Below are positions 33,447 to 43,568 of a DNA stretch of 64,000 nucleotides, piece after piece. The stretch's first letter is position 1, and every line of letters begins with the position of its first letter. A program made the position numbers and the translations under genes. Where the stretch lies: NCBI GenBank assembly GCA_020744225.1, contig JAGMWG010000008.1:62001-126000 (forward strand). Direction: 5' to 3'. The notes under the pieces were generated by a model that was not told the DNA's origin, ran no database searches, and saw nothing but the letters and a program-made list of their open reading frames with translations. This stretch comes from Paraphoma chrysanthemicola. Taxonomy: Eukaryota > Ascomycota > Dothideomycetes > Pleosporales > Phaeosphaeriaceae.

Positions 33447-34262
33447 GGTGATGTTTGGGGTGGATGGCAGAGGTTATGGGAGGTGAGAAGAGAGGATTTG
33501 AGCAATGGAGAAGGAAGCGATGTGTTGCTACTGCTGTTATACCTCGCACACCGCTCTCCACAGCGGAAAATGTTGTGGCCATAGCTTCTCAGGGTCCAAG
33601 CTAAGCTTCAGCACACATGAGCTGCGGACTTTCCACCTCGATTGCTCGCAACGAAGGCAAACCCCACGCGCTCCGAGGTTCTCAACATGAATCTACACTC
33701 CACATCGTATCCAGGAACAAGCCAATAGATGCGCCGACATTTGCCGCATCACATCGGGCTGGAGTCGCCGGCAATACAAACGTAGCAGGCCCGCAATGTA
33801 CAACTGATCAATGCAACGCGTCAAAAACGGACATCGTGATGTTTACTGGCAGGTGTGGTGTATGGAATTGTGGATCCGACGTAGCCTGGCGTCACACGAG
33901 ACGTGGCTTGGGGCGACAGATGGGGAAAGTTTCCCCTTTTGGACGACGTCGGTCCTCCTTCCCCGCACCAGCAGGCCTCGCGAACTGGTGGCTCGCTCGG
34001 GACGAGACATGCAGATCAGATCAGTTTTCTAGAACGAGGAGAGAACCTGGGGAATGCTCGGGCCTTGCATGCTGCCGATGGCAGTGAGCACAGTCAACCT
34101 TGAAACGTCCAAGTGGCTTCACGTGCATCGCGATATTCACGGCAAGTATAGGCGAACAGGCATCTTCAAGATACGTCATTGAGGTGGTTGCTATGCTCAT
34201 TGTTTACAGGAAGAAACAAAGCTACGACACTCTCAAGCCTAAACGCCAGCTTTTGCTTCGAA
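33447..34262. other. Upstream region of the Gfo/Idh gene
   Basis: 816 bp between two minus-strand genes. No supported frame. It holds the promoter of the Gfo/Idh gene, including the palindromic element at 33917-33945, and the 3' end of the zinc dehydrogenase gene. Confidence 0.55.
33915..33944. promoter_or_regulatory. Candidate cluster operator, copy 1
   Basis: Contains GACAGATGG followed by a perfect 15-bp odd palindrome GGGGAAAGTTTCCCC (33922-33936) and then TTTTGGAC. The same arrangement (GACAGATGG, AAAGTTTCC, TTGGAC) recurs at 38692-38724 between the aldo/keto reductase and myo-inositol oxygenase genes. Placement in two promoters of one putative pathway suggests a binding site for a pathway regulator. 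Inference from two copies only. Confidence 0.5.
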
Positions 34263-35595
34263 CTACAAGTTCGCCTTGTCCTCGCCCGTCTCCAGCACGA
34301 CCTTGATGACTAGATTGCCCTTGTCGTCCTTCGTCTTTCCCGCCATGTCGAAAGCCTCTACTGCTGACTCGAGGCCTGTATAGCGATGTGTCACCAACGC
34401 CGAGAAGTCTGGGTAGTCCGGTCCCTTCTTCGACACCACCTCAATACCGGTGGGGTATGTGTTTGCGTATCGGAAAACGCCCTTGATGTCGACTTCTCGT
34501 AGGGCAGCGGCCGAGATCGGGAGGGTCTGAATAGGTGTGCCCATACCAATGAGCAAAACCTGTCCGCCAGGTCGAGTGGCCTTGGGATGTCAGCAAGTGA
34601 GATAGTGGGAACGCAGGTTGGATCACTTACAAACATCGAAGCCTGGACGCAGGATGGTACACCAGTGCACTCAAACACGGCGTCCACCTCTCCCACTTCG
34701 CCATCAGTTGCCTTGCTAATCTTTGCAATCTCTGTGGCTGTCTCCCTTGCAATATCGAGCTGCTCTTCTATCGTGGCACCGCGCTTCATGGGCACGGTGA
34801 ACTTTCGATGCGCAAACTTATTCTCCACCGCGAAGTTGACTCGTCCTTCGTCGATATCTGCTATCACGACAGTTCCTGCACCCGAGATCTTTACCATAGC
34901 AGCTACTAGCAGGCCGACTGCACCGGCACCGAACACTAGAACTGTTGAGCCAGGCGCAAGTTGTGCTCGTTTTGTTGCTTGGATGGCAACGCCCAATGGC
35001 TCAAGTAGCGCACCAAGATCCAGCGAAACGTCGTCTGGAAGCCTGTGCGAGTCAGCGTTGCTTCTTACATCCGCGAAGAATAGCATACTTGTGACTCCAT
35101 GCTGCTGGATGGTTGATGCGATCCTGCAGCGTGCCTTGAGCATGTGGAAATGCTTTCGCACTGCTCCTGAATCGCATACCCTTGCAGATGTTGTAACGAC
35201 CCTCCTTACACCTGTCACAGGATTCGCATGGCTGTCCAACTTCCAATGCGACTTTGTCTCCGACCTTCAAGTCCTTCACTTCTGAGCCGACCTCTACTAC
35301 CACACCTGCCGACTCGTGACCCAGCGACATGGGCTCGCGGCAGATGATGTCGCCATTGCGATAGTGTCGGTAGTAATGGAGATCTGAGCCGCAGAGGCCG
35401 GTGCTGCGGATGCTCACTTGGACGTCTGTGGGGCCTGGTGGGAATATCGAGCGGTCTTCCTGTCATGGAGTTAGATATCTGCTCACAAAGAACACCTACG
35501 ATACATACTATTCTGAGGTCCTTCGCACCATGAAGAACTGAAGCGCGGATCTGCCTGGCACCTTCTGCAACATCTGGTCGCTTTTCTGTGGACAT
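34263..35595 (-). CDS. Zinc-dependent polyol dehydrogenase (sorbitol/xylitol/L-idonate type MDR)
   Basis: Four exons: 35509-35595, 35089-35459, 34631-35042 and 34263-34580; introns of 49, 46 and 50 bp; product 395 residues. Medium-chain dehydrogenase that oxidises a secondary alcohol of a polyol or sugar acid with NAD. Seen: catalytic-zinc Cys in TGLCGSDLHYY, GHESAGVV, the four structural-zinc cysteines in PCESCDRCKEGRYNIC, DRINHPAAWSHKLPDDVSLD, the Rossmann loop VFGAGAVGLL and an acidic residue after beta-2 (IADIDEGR), which favours NAD over NADP. The family covers sorbitol, xylitol, L-arabinitol and L-idonate dehydrogenases. Context with a KduD/IdnO-like reductase on a shared promoter and myo-inositol oxygenase makes L-idonate 5-dehydrogenase an attractive role; inferred. 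Confidence 0.9.
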
Positions 35596-36086
35596 GTTTG
35601 GTCTATACGCAGTGCTTGGAACTGATGGGTGATTGACGTAGGACTACAGTGTGCAATTGCGTCACGATGTTCACGAAGAAGAAGTTGAGAATGAAGAGGA
35701 AGAAACAACAAACCTCGAGTCATCCGAAGTAATATCGGAAGCCATTACGCGCATCGTTCGCGAACCGCTCGGCGAGCTTTCCCCCAAGACGAAAACATGG
35801 GGACAATTGCTACATCGGCTTTTGAAATGGCGGGATAGCAAAGGCCGGCGCTGGTGGGGTAGCGATTCCGAGCACGTTCCGAGTGACGATGTGCTGCTGC
35901 GACATTATCTACCGACGAAAAGTCCCGCAGTCATATGCGCCTGTTAAAATCTGGATATTGATTTCTGCGTTGCTTCCAATTCAATCTCACCGCACATTCA
36001 GCCTATACGCATCTCAGAAGTGCTTCAGTTGGGATAGACACGTCCACAGCACCATTCCGAAGCTTGAAGCTCATCACATTAACAAC
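35596..36086. promoter_or_regulatory. Divergent promoter of the MDR and SDR genes
   Basis: 491 bp shared upstream region of two catabolic genes. It contains GGGGAAAG (minus strand, 35777-35784), half of the palindrome seen in the two other promoters of this block, but not the flanking GACAGATGG or TTGGAC. The plus-strand open frame 35651-35947 is judged fortuitous. Confidence 0.4.
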
Positions 36087-36929
36087 ATGACGACCGTCCA
36101 AGAATTGTTCTCTCTCAAGGGCCAAACCGCCCTTGTAACAGGTGGTACGCGAGGCATCGGTCAATCCATGGCCATTGCCCTCGCCGAAGCAGGCGCAGAT
36201 ATCCTCCTCGTCCAGGTATTCACTTCTCTACCTCAACTCGAACGAACACACCACTAAATACCAACCCAGCGCGACACCTCCAACCAAACCACCAAACAAG
36301 CCATAGAATCGCTCGGCCGCAAAGCCACAATCTACACCGCAGATCTCTCCTCCAACGACTCCGTCGCCGCCCTCGTCCCCGCCATCCTCAAAGACGGCCA
36401 CAGAATCCACATCCTGCTCAACTGCGGCGGAATCCAGAAGCGCCACCCAGCACACCAATTCCCCGACGATGACTGGCAATCCGTCCTGCAAGTCAACCTC
36501 ACATCCGTCTTCACGCTGTGCCGCGACGTCGGCGCACACATGCTCGCCCAACCCGCCGACCTCCCGCTAAATCGCAGAGGAAGCATCATCAACGTCGCAT
36601 CCCTCCTGACGTTCCAAGGCGGCATCACAGTCCCCGCGTACGCAGCGTCCAAGGGCGGTGTCGGACAATTGACCAAGGCGCTGAGCAACGAGTGGGCGAA
36701 GAGCGGAATCAGTGTGAATGCGATTGCGCCGGGGTATATTGCGACGGATATGAATGAGGCGTTGCTCAAGGATGAGACTCGCGCGAAGAGTATTTTGGAA
36801 CGAATTCCCGCGGGAAGGTGGGGGAGTCCCGAGGATTTTAAAGGTGCGATCGTGTATTTGGCGAGTAGTGCGAGTGCGTATGTGAGTGGGGAGATTGTGA
36901 CGGTGGATGGTGGGTGGATGGGGAGGTAG
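36087..36929 (+). CDS. Short-chain dehydrogenase/reductase (KduD / 5-keto-gluconate reductase-like)
   Basis: Two exons, 36087-36215 and 36270-36929, around a 54-bp intron; product 262 residues. Classical [23 protein letters not shown] (TGxxxGIG nucleotide motif), [11 protein letters not shown] in the NNAG position, NVASLL with catalytic Ser, YAASKGG (YxxxK), [12 protein letters not shown] and a C-terminal VDGGWMGR. Closest in pattern to 2-deoxy-D-gluconate 3-dehydrogenases and gluconate 5-dehydrogenases, which interconvert keto-sugar acids and gluconate derivatives. It diverges from the zinc dehydrogenase gene, as expected for consecutive steps (L-idonate to 5-keto-gluconate to gluconate). 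The substrate is inferred from class and context. Confidence 0.9.
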
Positions 36930-37205
36930 GCTGGTTGAGAGGGTAGGGGATGTGTGGTGGTTAGATAGTAATGTAGACTTTTTTTATGGCATTGAGTATA
37001 TTTTGACATGCAATGCGAGTGTGAAGAATCAATCTGGCTTATTTGAAGAATGGCACAAATAGAGAGAATCCTTCTCTAATTATTGTACATTTCATCACAA
37101 GAAAGCTGCAAATCGAAGGCATAGAAGCACCAAGATTCCATGTATCATGATCTATTCATTATTTTTATGGGTATACACCAACTACAATCTACTCTCCCCA
37201 GGCAG

Positions 37206-38338
37206 TCATCCACTCAGATCAATGCCCTCGGTCTTATCCGGGAATCCCGCATTCACGCCAAACGGCGGGTACACGTACCGCGTCACGCCCTTTGTCTTGT
37301 GAATGCTCTCCAGCTTCTCCAGATCCTCGCCGCTCAGCTGGATCAGCTTGCGGTTCTCGTCGATGCGCGAGGGTGTCACGGATTTGGCGAGCACGGAGGA
37401 GTTGCGTGCGACTATGGTATTGTTAATAACGTGATCTGGAGGAAGTATATGGGGAATGGAATGGAGGGACGTACGGTGATAGCTCAACAATACAACAGCG
37501 GGTCCAACATCGTGCTTCTTCGCAACCTCGAGGACACCCTCATCCTTGAACAAAGGCGAGCCCGTGCTTCCGAGTGGGCTGTATGCAGTAATGTGAATGC
37601 CCTTTGACTTGCAGAAATCCACAACTTCTTGCTGAGGGAGAAGCGGGTGGTTTTCAATCTGGTTCGCCGCGGGCACAATGGTGGCTTTGGCGAGCAGCTT
37701 TTCCAAGTACTTGACCGAGTAGTTTGCAACGCCAATGGCCTTGACCTTCTCGGGGTGCGCTTGGATCAGCTTCTCGAGGTTTTGCCATGTGTTGATGTGT
37801 GTGATGCTGTGGTCGATGTCGCGGGAGCCGTCCTCGAGCTTGGGGAAGAGGGGGTGATTTCCTTTAGAAATATTAATATCACAACCAATATCGGTTGCAT
37901 GCTTCGGAAATACTCACCATTAGGGTTCATGGGAACAGGCCAATGCATCAGGTACAAGTCGACATAAGGCGTCTTGAGCAGATCCAATGACTTTTGCAGA
38001 CCCTCCTCTGCGCGTGTGTGGAATGTGCACCATAGCTTGCTCGTGATGAACAAGTCCTCGCGCTTCACGATGCCGCGCGAGATCACGTCCTGGAGGGCCT
38101 CGCCGACTTCGTCCTCATTCTGGTAGCAGTATGCGCAGTCAATGTGTCTGTAACCAGACTCAATGGCATGGACGACGGCCTTCTTGACCTCGCCTGGCGC
38201 AGACTGCCACGTTCCCAGCCCAAGAGCCGGGATGGTCGCACCAGTGTTGAGGGGGATTGCAGTGTTCATGTCGGGCGCGGGGTTCAAGATGCTGTCAGGA
38301 GTAGCTTTGAGGATGAATTTGGACAGAGCGGGATTCAT
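37206..38338 (-). CDS. Aldo/keto reductase (glycerol dehydrogenase / glucuronate reductase type)
   Basis: Three exons: 37918-38338, 37475-37861 and 37206-37411; introns of 56 and 63 bp; product 337 residues from the first ATG. A second ATG 23 codons later ([20 protein letters not shown]) would give the 314 residues typical of the family. Seen: GLGTWQS, the catalytic tetrad Asp-Tyr-Lys-His in [26 protein letters not shown] and [21 protein letters not shown], and the cofactor loop [13 protein letters not shown], whose KS...R pattern indicates NADPH. Such enzymes reduce aldoses and uronates; beside myo-inositol oxygenase, reduction of D-glucuronate to L-gulonate is the natural proposal (inferred). 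Divergent from the oxygenase gene. Confidence 0.9.
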
Positions 38339-39219
38339 GGCGGGTCAGGGCAAGTGCAGTCTATGTAGTGGGCACGCAGCGCGTCGGCCGTTGCTTGGAA
38401 ACGCATATTGTGGCTGTTTACTTGTCCCGTTGCACGCAGCGTCATTTGTGATTGATGTGTTAATTCTTCCGACATGCCCCGCCAAAGCTGCCCCGCCGGC
38501 GTAGCTTCGGTCCGGTGGCCCAAACTCAGCCTCAGCAGAGTTTTCGTCTGGGGACGCGCCCAGAGACGCCATCTACATTGGGGTGCTGTCGGGGAAGTCG
38601 AGACCGAGAGGCACGTGACGCAGATGGAGGGTGTTTGGGGCGTCATTACGCAGGGCATCCGCATGATCAGCGACGCTTCCGGCGCGACATGGACAGATGG
38701 CGGCGAAAGTTTCCATTCTTGGACTCAGATGGGGAAGATTGCGCCATCCGGCGTTCACACAAACGTGAGGACCCACTACCCGCCGACGGACGTCAGATCT
38801 AGCAACAACGAACCAACCACCATCTTCGCAATGCCGTACACTATCCGTCAGCTGCGTTTCCAGAACTCCAGATGCCGCTACAGTGGCGGTGGAAATTTCC
38901 TTGCCCTGTCGCATTGCCTTCATTCAGCTCAACGTTGCGGGGATGCCGCTTTGAGTGGGGATGGTGATGAGACGTGAAGTCTCTGTCGTCGTTGAGAGGC
39001 TGGCGCTTTGTCGGAAGGCATGGAGAGGTTGCTGGATCTAGCAGTTCCATGGTTGACTGCCCTGGAGGGGTTGAGGATAAGTACCTCTTCTTCGTCGCAC
39101 TGAATATTCATCATCATCATTCAACTTCTGTCCATCAAATACAGTCGCATCAAGTCATTTCATCTATCATCTCTTCAAACTTCTAAGATACCCATACTTG
39201 CATACTTCACCCTATCACA
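38339..39219. other. Divergent promoter of the aldo/keto reductase and myo-inositol oxygenase genes
   Basis: 881 bp between two divergent starts, with no supported frame. It carries the palindrome-like element at 38692-38724 and a further partial copy (AGATGGGGAAG) at about 38728-38737. CT/CA-rich sequence precedes the oxygenase ATG. Confidence 0.55.
38692..38724. promoter_or_regulatory. Candidate cluster operator, copy 2
   Basis: GACAGATGG, a 3-bp insertion, CGAAAGTTTCC, then ATTCT and TGGAC: about 26 of 30 ungapped positions match the copy at 33915-33944. It sits in the divergent promoter of the reductase and oxygenase genes. Proposed binding site of a pathway regulator; no such regulator gene is in the window. 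Confidence 0.5.
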
Positions 39220-40200
39220 ATGGCACCAGGCGCCATCTTCGAGACGCCCAACGTGGCCGAGCCCTTCAACAACCACCGCGATGGCTCTGCCCTCGAGGCC
39301 ACCTCAGACATGATTGACGACGTCAACGTGCTCAAGGCTGCTCTCAAAGTCAAGAACGGCACCGCCACCCAAGAAGAGAAGGACATCTACGAATCATCAC
39401 AGTTCGACGCCGAGAAGGACAAGACACAATTCCGGCAGTACGAGGACGCCTGCGACCGCGTCAAGAACTTCTACCGTGAGCAACACGAGAAGCAAACCGT
39501 CGCCTACAATCTCAAGGCCCGCAATGCCTTCCACGCCAAAACCCGCGCTGAGATGACCATCTGGGAAGCCATGGAGAAGCTCAACACCCTCATCGACGAG
39601 TCCGACCCCGACACCTCGCTCTCCCAGATCGAGCACCTCCTCCAGTCCGCCGAAGCTATCCGCCGCGACGGCAAGCCGCGCTGGATGCAACTCACCGGCC
39701 TGATCCACGATCTTGGCAAGCTACTCTTCTTCTACGACGCCGAGGGCCAGTGGGACGTAGTCGGCGACACATTCCCCGTCGGCTGCGCATTCGACAAGGG
39801 CATCATCTACCCCGATACCTTCAAGAACAACCCAGATTACAACGACCCCGTCTACAGCACCGAGCACGGCATCTACACGCCCGGCTGCGGCATGGACAAC
39901 GTCATGCTCTCATGGGGCCACGACGAGTACCTCTACCACATCATGAAGGAGCAGTCGACGATCCCCGACGAAGGCCTTGCGATGATCAGGTACCACAGCT
40001 TCTACCCATGGCACAAGGAGAATGCGTACAGGTGGATGATGAACGAGAAGGACGAGCGCATGCTGGAGGCCGTCAGGGCATTCAACCCGTATGACTTGTA
40101 CAGCAAGAGCGATGAGGTGCCCAAGGTTGAGGACTTGAAGGAGTACTACAAGGGCATTATTGACGAGTACATTGGCTGGGACAAGAAGATCAAGTGGTAG
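39220..40200 (+). CDS. Myo-inositol oxygenase
   Basis: Single exon, 326 residues. Cleaves the ring of myo-inositol with O2 to give D-glucuronate, using a mixed-valent di-iron centre; cytosolic. Seen: FRQYEDACDRVKNFYREQHEKQT near residue 70, DESDPDTSLSQIEHLLQSAEA, RWMQLTGLIHDLGKLL carrying the HD iron ligands, QWDVVGDTFPVGC, YTPGCGMDNVMLSWGHDEYLYH with further His/Asp ligands, and RYHSFYPWHKENAY ending in KKIKW. All the expected blocks are present and length is normal, so it should be active. No intron. Anchor of the 32-40 kb catabolic block. Confidence 0.97.
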   Translation: MAPGAIFETPNVAEPFNNHRDGSALEATSDMIDDVNVLKAALKVKNGTATQEEKDIYESSQFDAEKDKTQFRQYEDACDRVKNFYREQHEKQTVAYNLKARNAFHAKTRAEMTIWEAMEKLNTLIDESDPDTSLSQIEHLLQSAEAIRRDGKPRWMQLTGLIHDLGKLLFFYDAEGQWDVVGDTFPVGCAFDKGIIYPDTFKNNPDYNDPVYSTEHGIYTPGCGMDNVMLSWGHDEYLYHIMKEQSTIPDEGLAMIRYHSFYPWHKENAYRWMMNEKDERMLEAVRAFNPYDLYSKSDEVPKVEDLKEYYKGIIDEYIGWDKKIKW

Positions 40201-40368
40201 ATGTGGTTGGGATTTGCTTTTCCTTTGTTTGCATTTGAGCATTTAGCGGAGTGCCAGACAGGCCCGCTCGTCACGGCATGGTAGTTTTCAAAGATTATGA
40301 ATGGAGAACTGAATTACTTGATTTCAACTATCTACTCATCCCCATGGCACAACCGTGAGCACTAGGAC

Positions 40369-40898
40369 TTACTTTAGGCCATTGCTGCCCTTTTCCTTAA
40401 TGCCCTTAGCCATCTCGAGAAGTCGGGCGTCTCTGCCCTCTTCAACTCCAGCGAAGAAACGGAAGTGGCCAATCTCGGAGGTGCGGTATGGATACAGCGA
40501 CTCCTTGGTGACACTTGGGGCTTTGTAGACGCGTTCATCAAGCGTCGGCTCCCGTATGTAATCTGCTGCCCATGCACCTGCAAGTGACTTGCCGACCTCG
40601 ATGCCCCGATTATGAGGGCATCCGGGACTGACTTTGTCGTCACGTAATTGTGCTCCGGCGCCGGCTTGAGGCCGGTAAACATCGCAGGACACGTTCCTCT
40701 CCGGAACACAATAAGATCAAGGTCTCTATTGGCCTCGAGAAAGCCCATGTTTCTACCCTCGTTGTAGATTTGGGCTTTTCTTTCATCTTTACTAAGCACT
40801 GCTGGCGCGTCACGGTTCACGGCGCCCTTGTTAGCACTGGACTCGACGACTTCAGCGACCCAAGCACGGTCCGCTTGCGTCTTCTTGTTCTCGAGCAT
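40369..40898 (-). CDS. Conserved-looking hypothetical protein, splice or frame uncertain
   Basis: Two overlapping frames look like one protein. The N-terminal part begins MLENKKTQADRAWVAEVVES at 40898 and runs through GFLEANRDLDLIVFRRGTCP and LKPAPEHNY. The C-terminal part, in another frame, reads VGKSLAGAWAADYIREPTLD, KESLYPYRTSEIGHFRFFAG and ends GIKEKGSNGLK at 40369. A 47-bp intron 40597-40643 (weak donor GTGACG, acceptor TCGAG) joins them in frame; a small frameshift is the alternative. No known family, signal peptide or membrane helix recognised. Confidence 0.55.
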
Positions 40899-41556
40899 TC
40901 TGACTCACTCGCGGTTTGTGTGGTGGTGTGGGTGGTACTGACATGGTAAGATATCAGTGGTTGTTTGTGTTGTTGTGAGAGAAAAGAGAGAAGACGCGGA
41001 GCAAGTGCTCGTTGCGACCGCGGCCAAAAGATTAGCCGGCTGCCTAGCGCTTAACGTGAGGGTGAAAGTGAGCACCAACACACGTCGGAGTGCCGTCAAT
41101 GCACTATCCTCGAAGACCTAACCGGGCAGCCCGTATGTCCTCAACAATGCCAATCAATGCTACTCTTGCTTCTTCTCCCCTCACGAATTTCTGTTGACCA
41201 GTGACATCGTCTTATATGGCGCCCAACGTATACGTCGCAGCGCAGCATGGTCGCTCGGATAATGATGGACATGGATCAAAACATGCTGTTGGGTCGGCAG
41301 TTGTGGTTCAAGACTTTGTTATACATGTGCAATCTGGCGTAAAGTGGCTGGTCGTGGCAAGGTCTCCAATTGGCCCCACACCAGACCACCCATCCACTTT
41401 TTGTGAATGTCCAAGTGAAAGAATGCAGCACACCGTTGGTTTAATCTTTTCACTTATCGTTACAGGCCCTGAGCAAGAGCACTACACATAGACAGACACA
41501 GCACCATTTTATACACCCTTCATTCCAAGTTCAACTAAATCGTCACAGCATTCACC
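40899..41556. other. Divergent intergenic region, no supported gene
   Basis: 658 bp upstream of the hypothetical gene (-) and of the DUF1996 gene (+). Only short frames. An AT-rich ATTTTATACACC box lies about 45 bp before the DUF1996 ATG and could serve as a TATA element. Confidence 0.45.
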
Positions 41557-43021
41557 ATGATCTTGCAACTCTTTGCGCTCACCGTGCTGCATGCACAAGA
41601 TGTTCTCGCCCAAGCCTCGGGAGCAGCCTTGGGTGCTGATGGCTTCATTCGTTTTGGCTGCTCTCAGCTAGTGGTCGAACGAACTGATCCACTAGTCACG
41701 CCCGGCTTGAATCCATCGCCTCACATGCAGTATGTGCTTCCCCATCCATTGAATCATATTTTATATGGCATGGAATTCTGCTGGCAATGCGATACCAGGA
41801 ACGTTGTGAAGTCCGTGGTGTCCGCAAAGTGGATCACAAAGTCGACCAGCAGTTTTCATCCTGCACTGGCTAACATCTCGAAACTCTAGTCAGATTGTAG
41901 GAGGCAGCTCATTCAACTTAACGGTAAGTAGTTCAAGAAGAGGCCCTGGTTACACACTGGCTGACATGAGATAGATGGATCCCTACACGATTGATCCACC
42001 AACGCAATCATCTTGCACGTCATGTCTGTACAAGGAGGACGCCTCAAACTACTGGACGGCTTCAATTTATTTCCGCTCTCCTGAGAACGGTACTTTCAAG
42101 CGCGTCCCACAGAAAGCCAACGGTCGGCAAAATGGTACTCTACTCGAGCAAGATGGCGGCTTAACCATCTACTACATGCGTCCCTTCGGTGGGACTTCAA
42201 AGAAAACCACCGCAATGCCACCCGTATGTCACCACAATGTCCCAATACTATCCCACTAATCCACCACCAGGGCTTCCGCATGCTCGCTGGCGATCCCAAC
42301 TTGCGCTCCAAAACCGGTAAAGCCCCCGGCATCTGCCACCGCTGCCTCGCGGCTTCCGAAGCCATCATGGGTGGGAACGGCGCGCCATGCGACTCGAAAG
42401 ACACATCTGAATTCCCATCCAAACCGTGTCCTGGCGGTATTCGCGCCACTATCATCTTCCCGTCGTGCTGGGACGGCGTGAACCTCGATAGCCCAGACCA
42501 CAAAAGCCATGTCGCGTATGCACCGGGAAATAGTGCCCTTGCGGGAGATAAGTGTCCTAGCACGCACCCAGTCAGGATTCCGCAGGTCATGTACGAGATT
42601 ATGTTCGATACGAGTGGATTTGCGGATCCGAAGTATTATAAGAACGGGAAGCAGCCGCTTGTGTACAGTTTTGGAGATCCGTGAGTCAATCTGATTCGAG
42701 CATTGGTATGTTGGACACCTGGACTCGCTAACGATGAAGTATAGCACCGGGCATGGCGCCCACGGTGATTACCTGTTCGGCTGGAAGGGCGATGCGCTCC
42801 AGCGCGGTATGGACCAGCTGGGCAGCAAATGCGGCAGCGAGTATTGTGATCAAGTCCTCACAATTCAGAGTGGTGAGGCTACTATTGCATGTAGGAAGGA
42901 GCAGCAAGCAAAAGAAGACATTGGTACAACTACGTGTAAGTTTATACGTGACGAATGCAAATTCCACGGCTGACGCTTACTAGGGCTCAAAGAGCTTCCC
43001 GGTGGAGTTCAAGTTGCTTGA
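41557..43021 (+). CDS. Secreted DUF1996 protein
   Basis: Six exons: 41557-41729, 41890-41923, 41975-42223, 42271-42680, 42745-42935, 42984-43021; the 34-nt second exon completes HQIVGGSSFNLT. Product 364 residues. Seen: a cleavable signal peptide (MILQLFALTVLHAQDVLAQA); the DUF1996 start GFIRFGCSQLVVERTDPLVT followed by PGLNPSPHMHQIVGGSSF; SSCTSCLYKEDASNYWTASI; CPGGIRATIIFPSCWDGVNL; and GHGAHGDYLFGWKGDALQRG. This extracellular fungal family is often linked to wall or biomass surfaces, but its activity is not established. All splice junctions keep frame and restore the family motifs. Confidence 0.93.
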
Positions 43022-43568
43022 CTTTACTCAACGGCGCATGTCGAAATCTTTGTGATACTCCAGGTTATTGTGATGGCTTTTCATTGAGGAGCTTTCCACA
43101 TAAGCATCGATTGCGAAGTCTAATCACTATGTCGGTCTTTGGACAAAGTTGATCATCCCTAAGCTATATTGCAATTCAGAACGGTGACGAGTCGTTTCGA
43201 TTACTCGAAGTGAGAGCATCATTGGTTGGAGCTCCTTGCTTCGAATTACTGTTACTTGGCCCGTTGATGTCTCATGCTTGATTAATTACTCTACTGGTCC
43301 TCCAGCTTCGCATTCCAAAGCATTGCCTCCATCAAGATTCTACTCGTCCCTTTGCCAGCACTTTCCTAGATTTGGTTCGAGCAACCTCCAACGTCTATCA
43401 ATCTGAGCCACCAGCGTCTTACTTGATCCCTCTAAGCTCCCTCCCACCACCATTGCCCAAGTTGGCCTTCGCCGCGCTGCGTGCGAGACTAGAAGGTGTA
43501 AGCTTACGACGTGCAGCAATGACCTCCTGGCTATCCTCTCTCATCTCATGTTCATTTAGATCGAAGAA
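43022..43568. other. Convergent intergenic region
   Basis: 547 bp between the DUF1996 stop and the stop of the minus-strand hypothetical gene. No supported frame or repeat. Confidence 0.45.

Noticed and set aside
35651..35947. 98-codon plus-strand frame starting MQLRHDVHEEEVENEEEE in the MDR/SDR promoter
   Set aside because: It begins just upstream of the MDR start, has no family motif, and fills a divergent promoter where regulatory DNA is expected.
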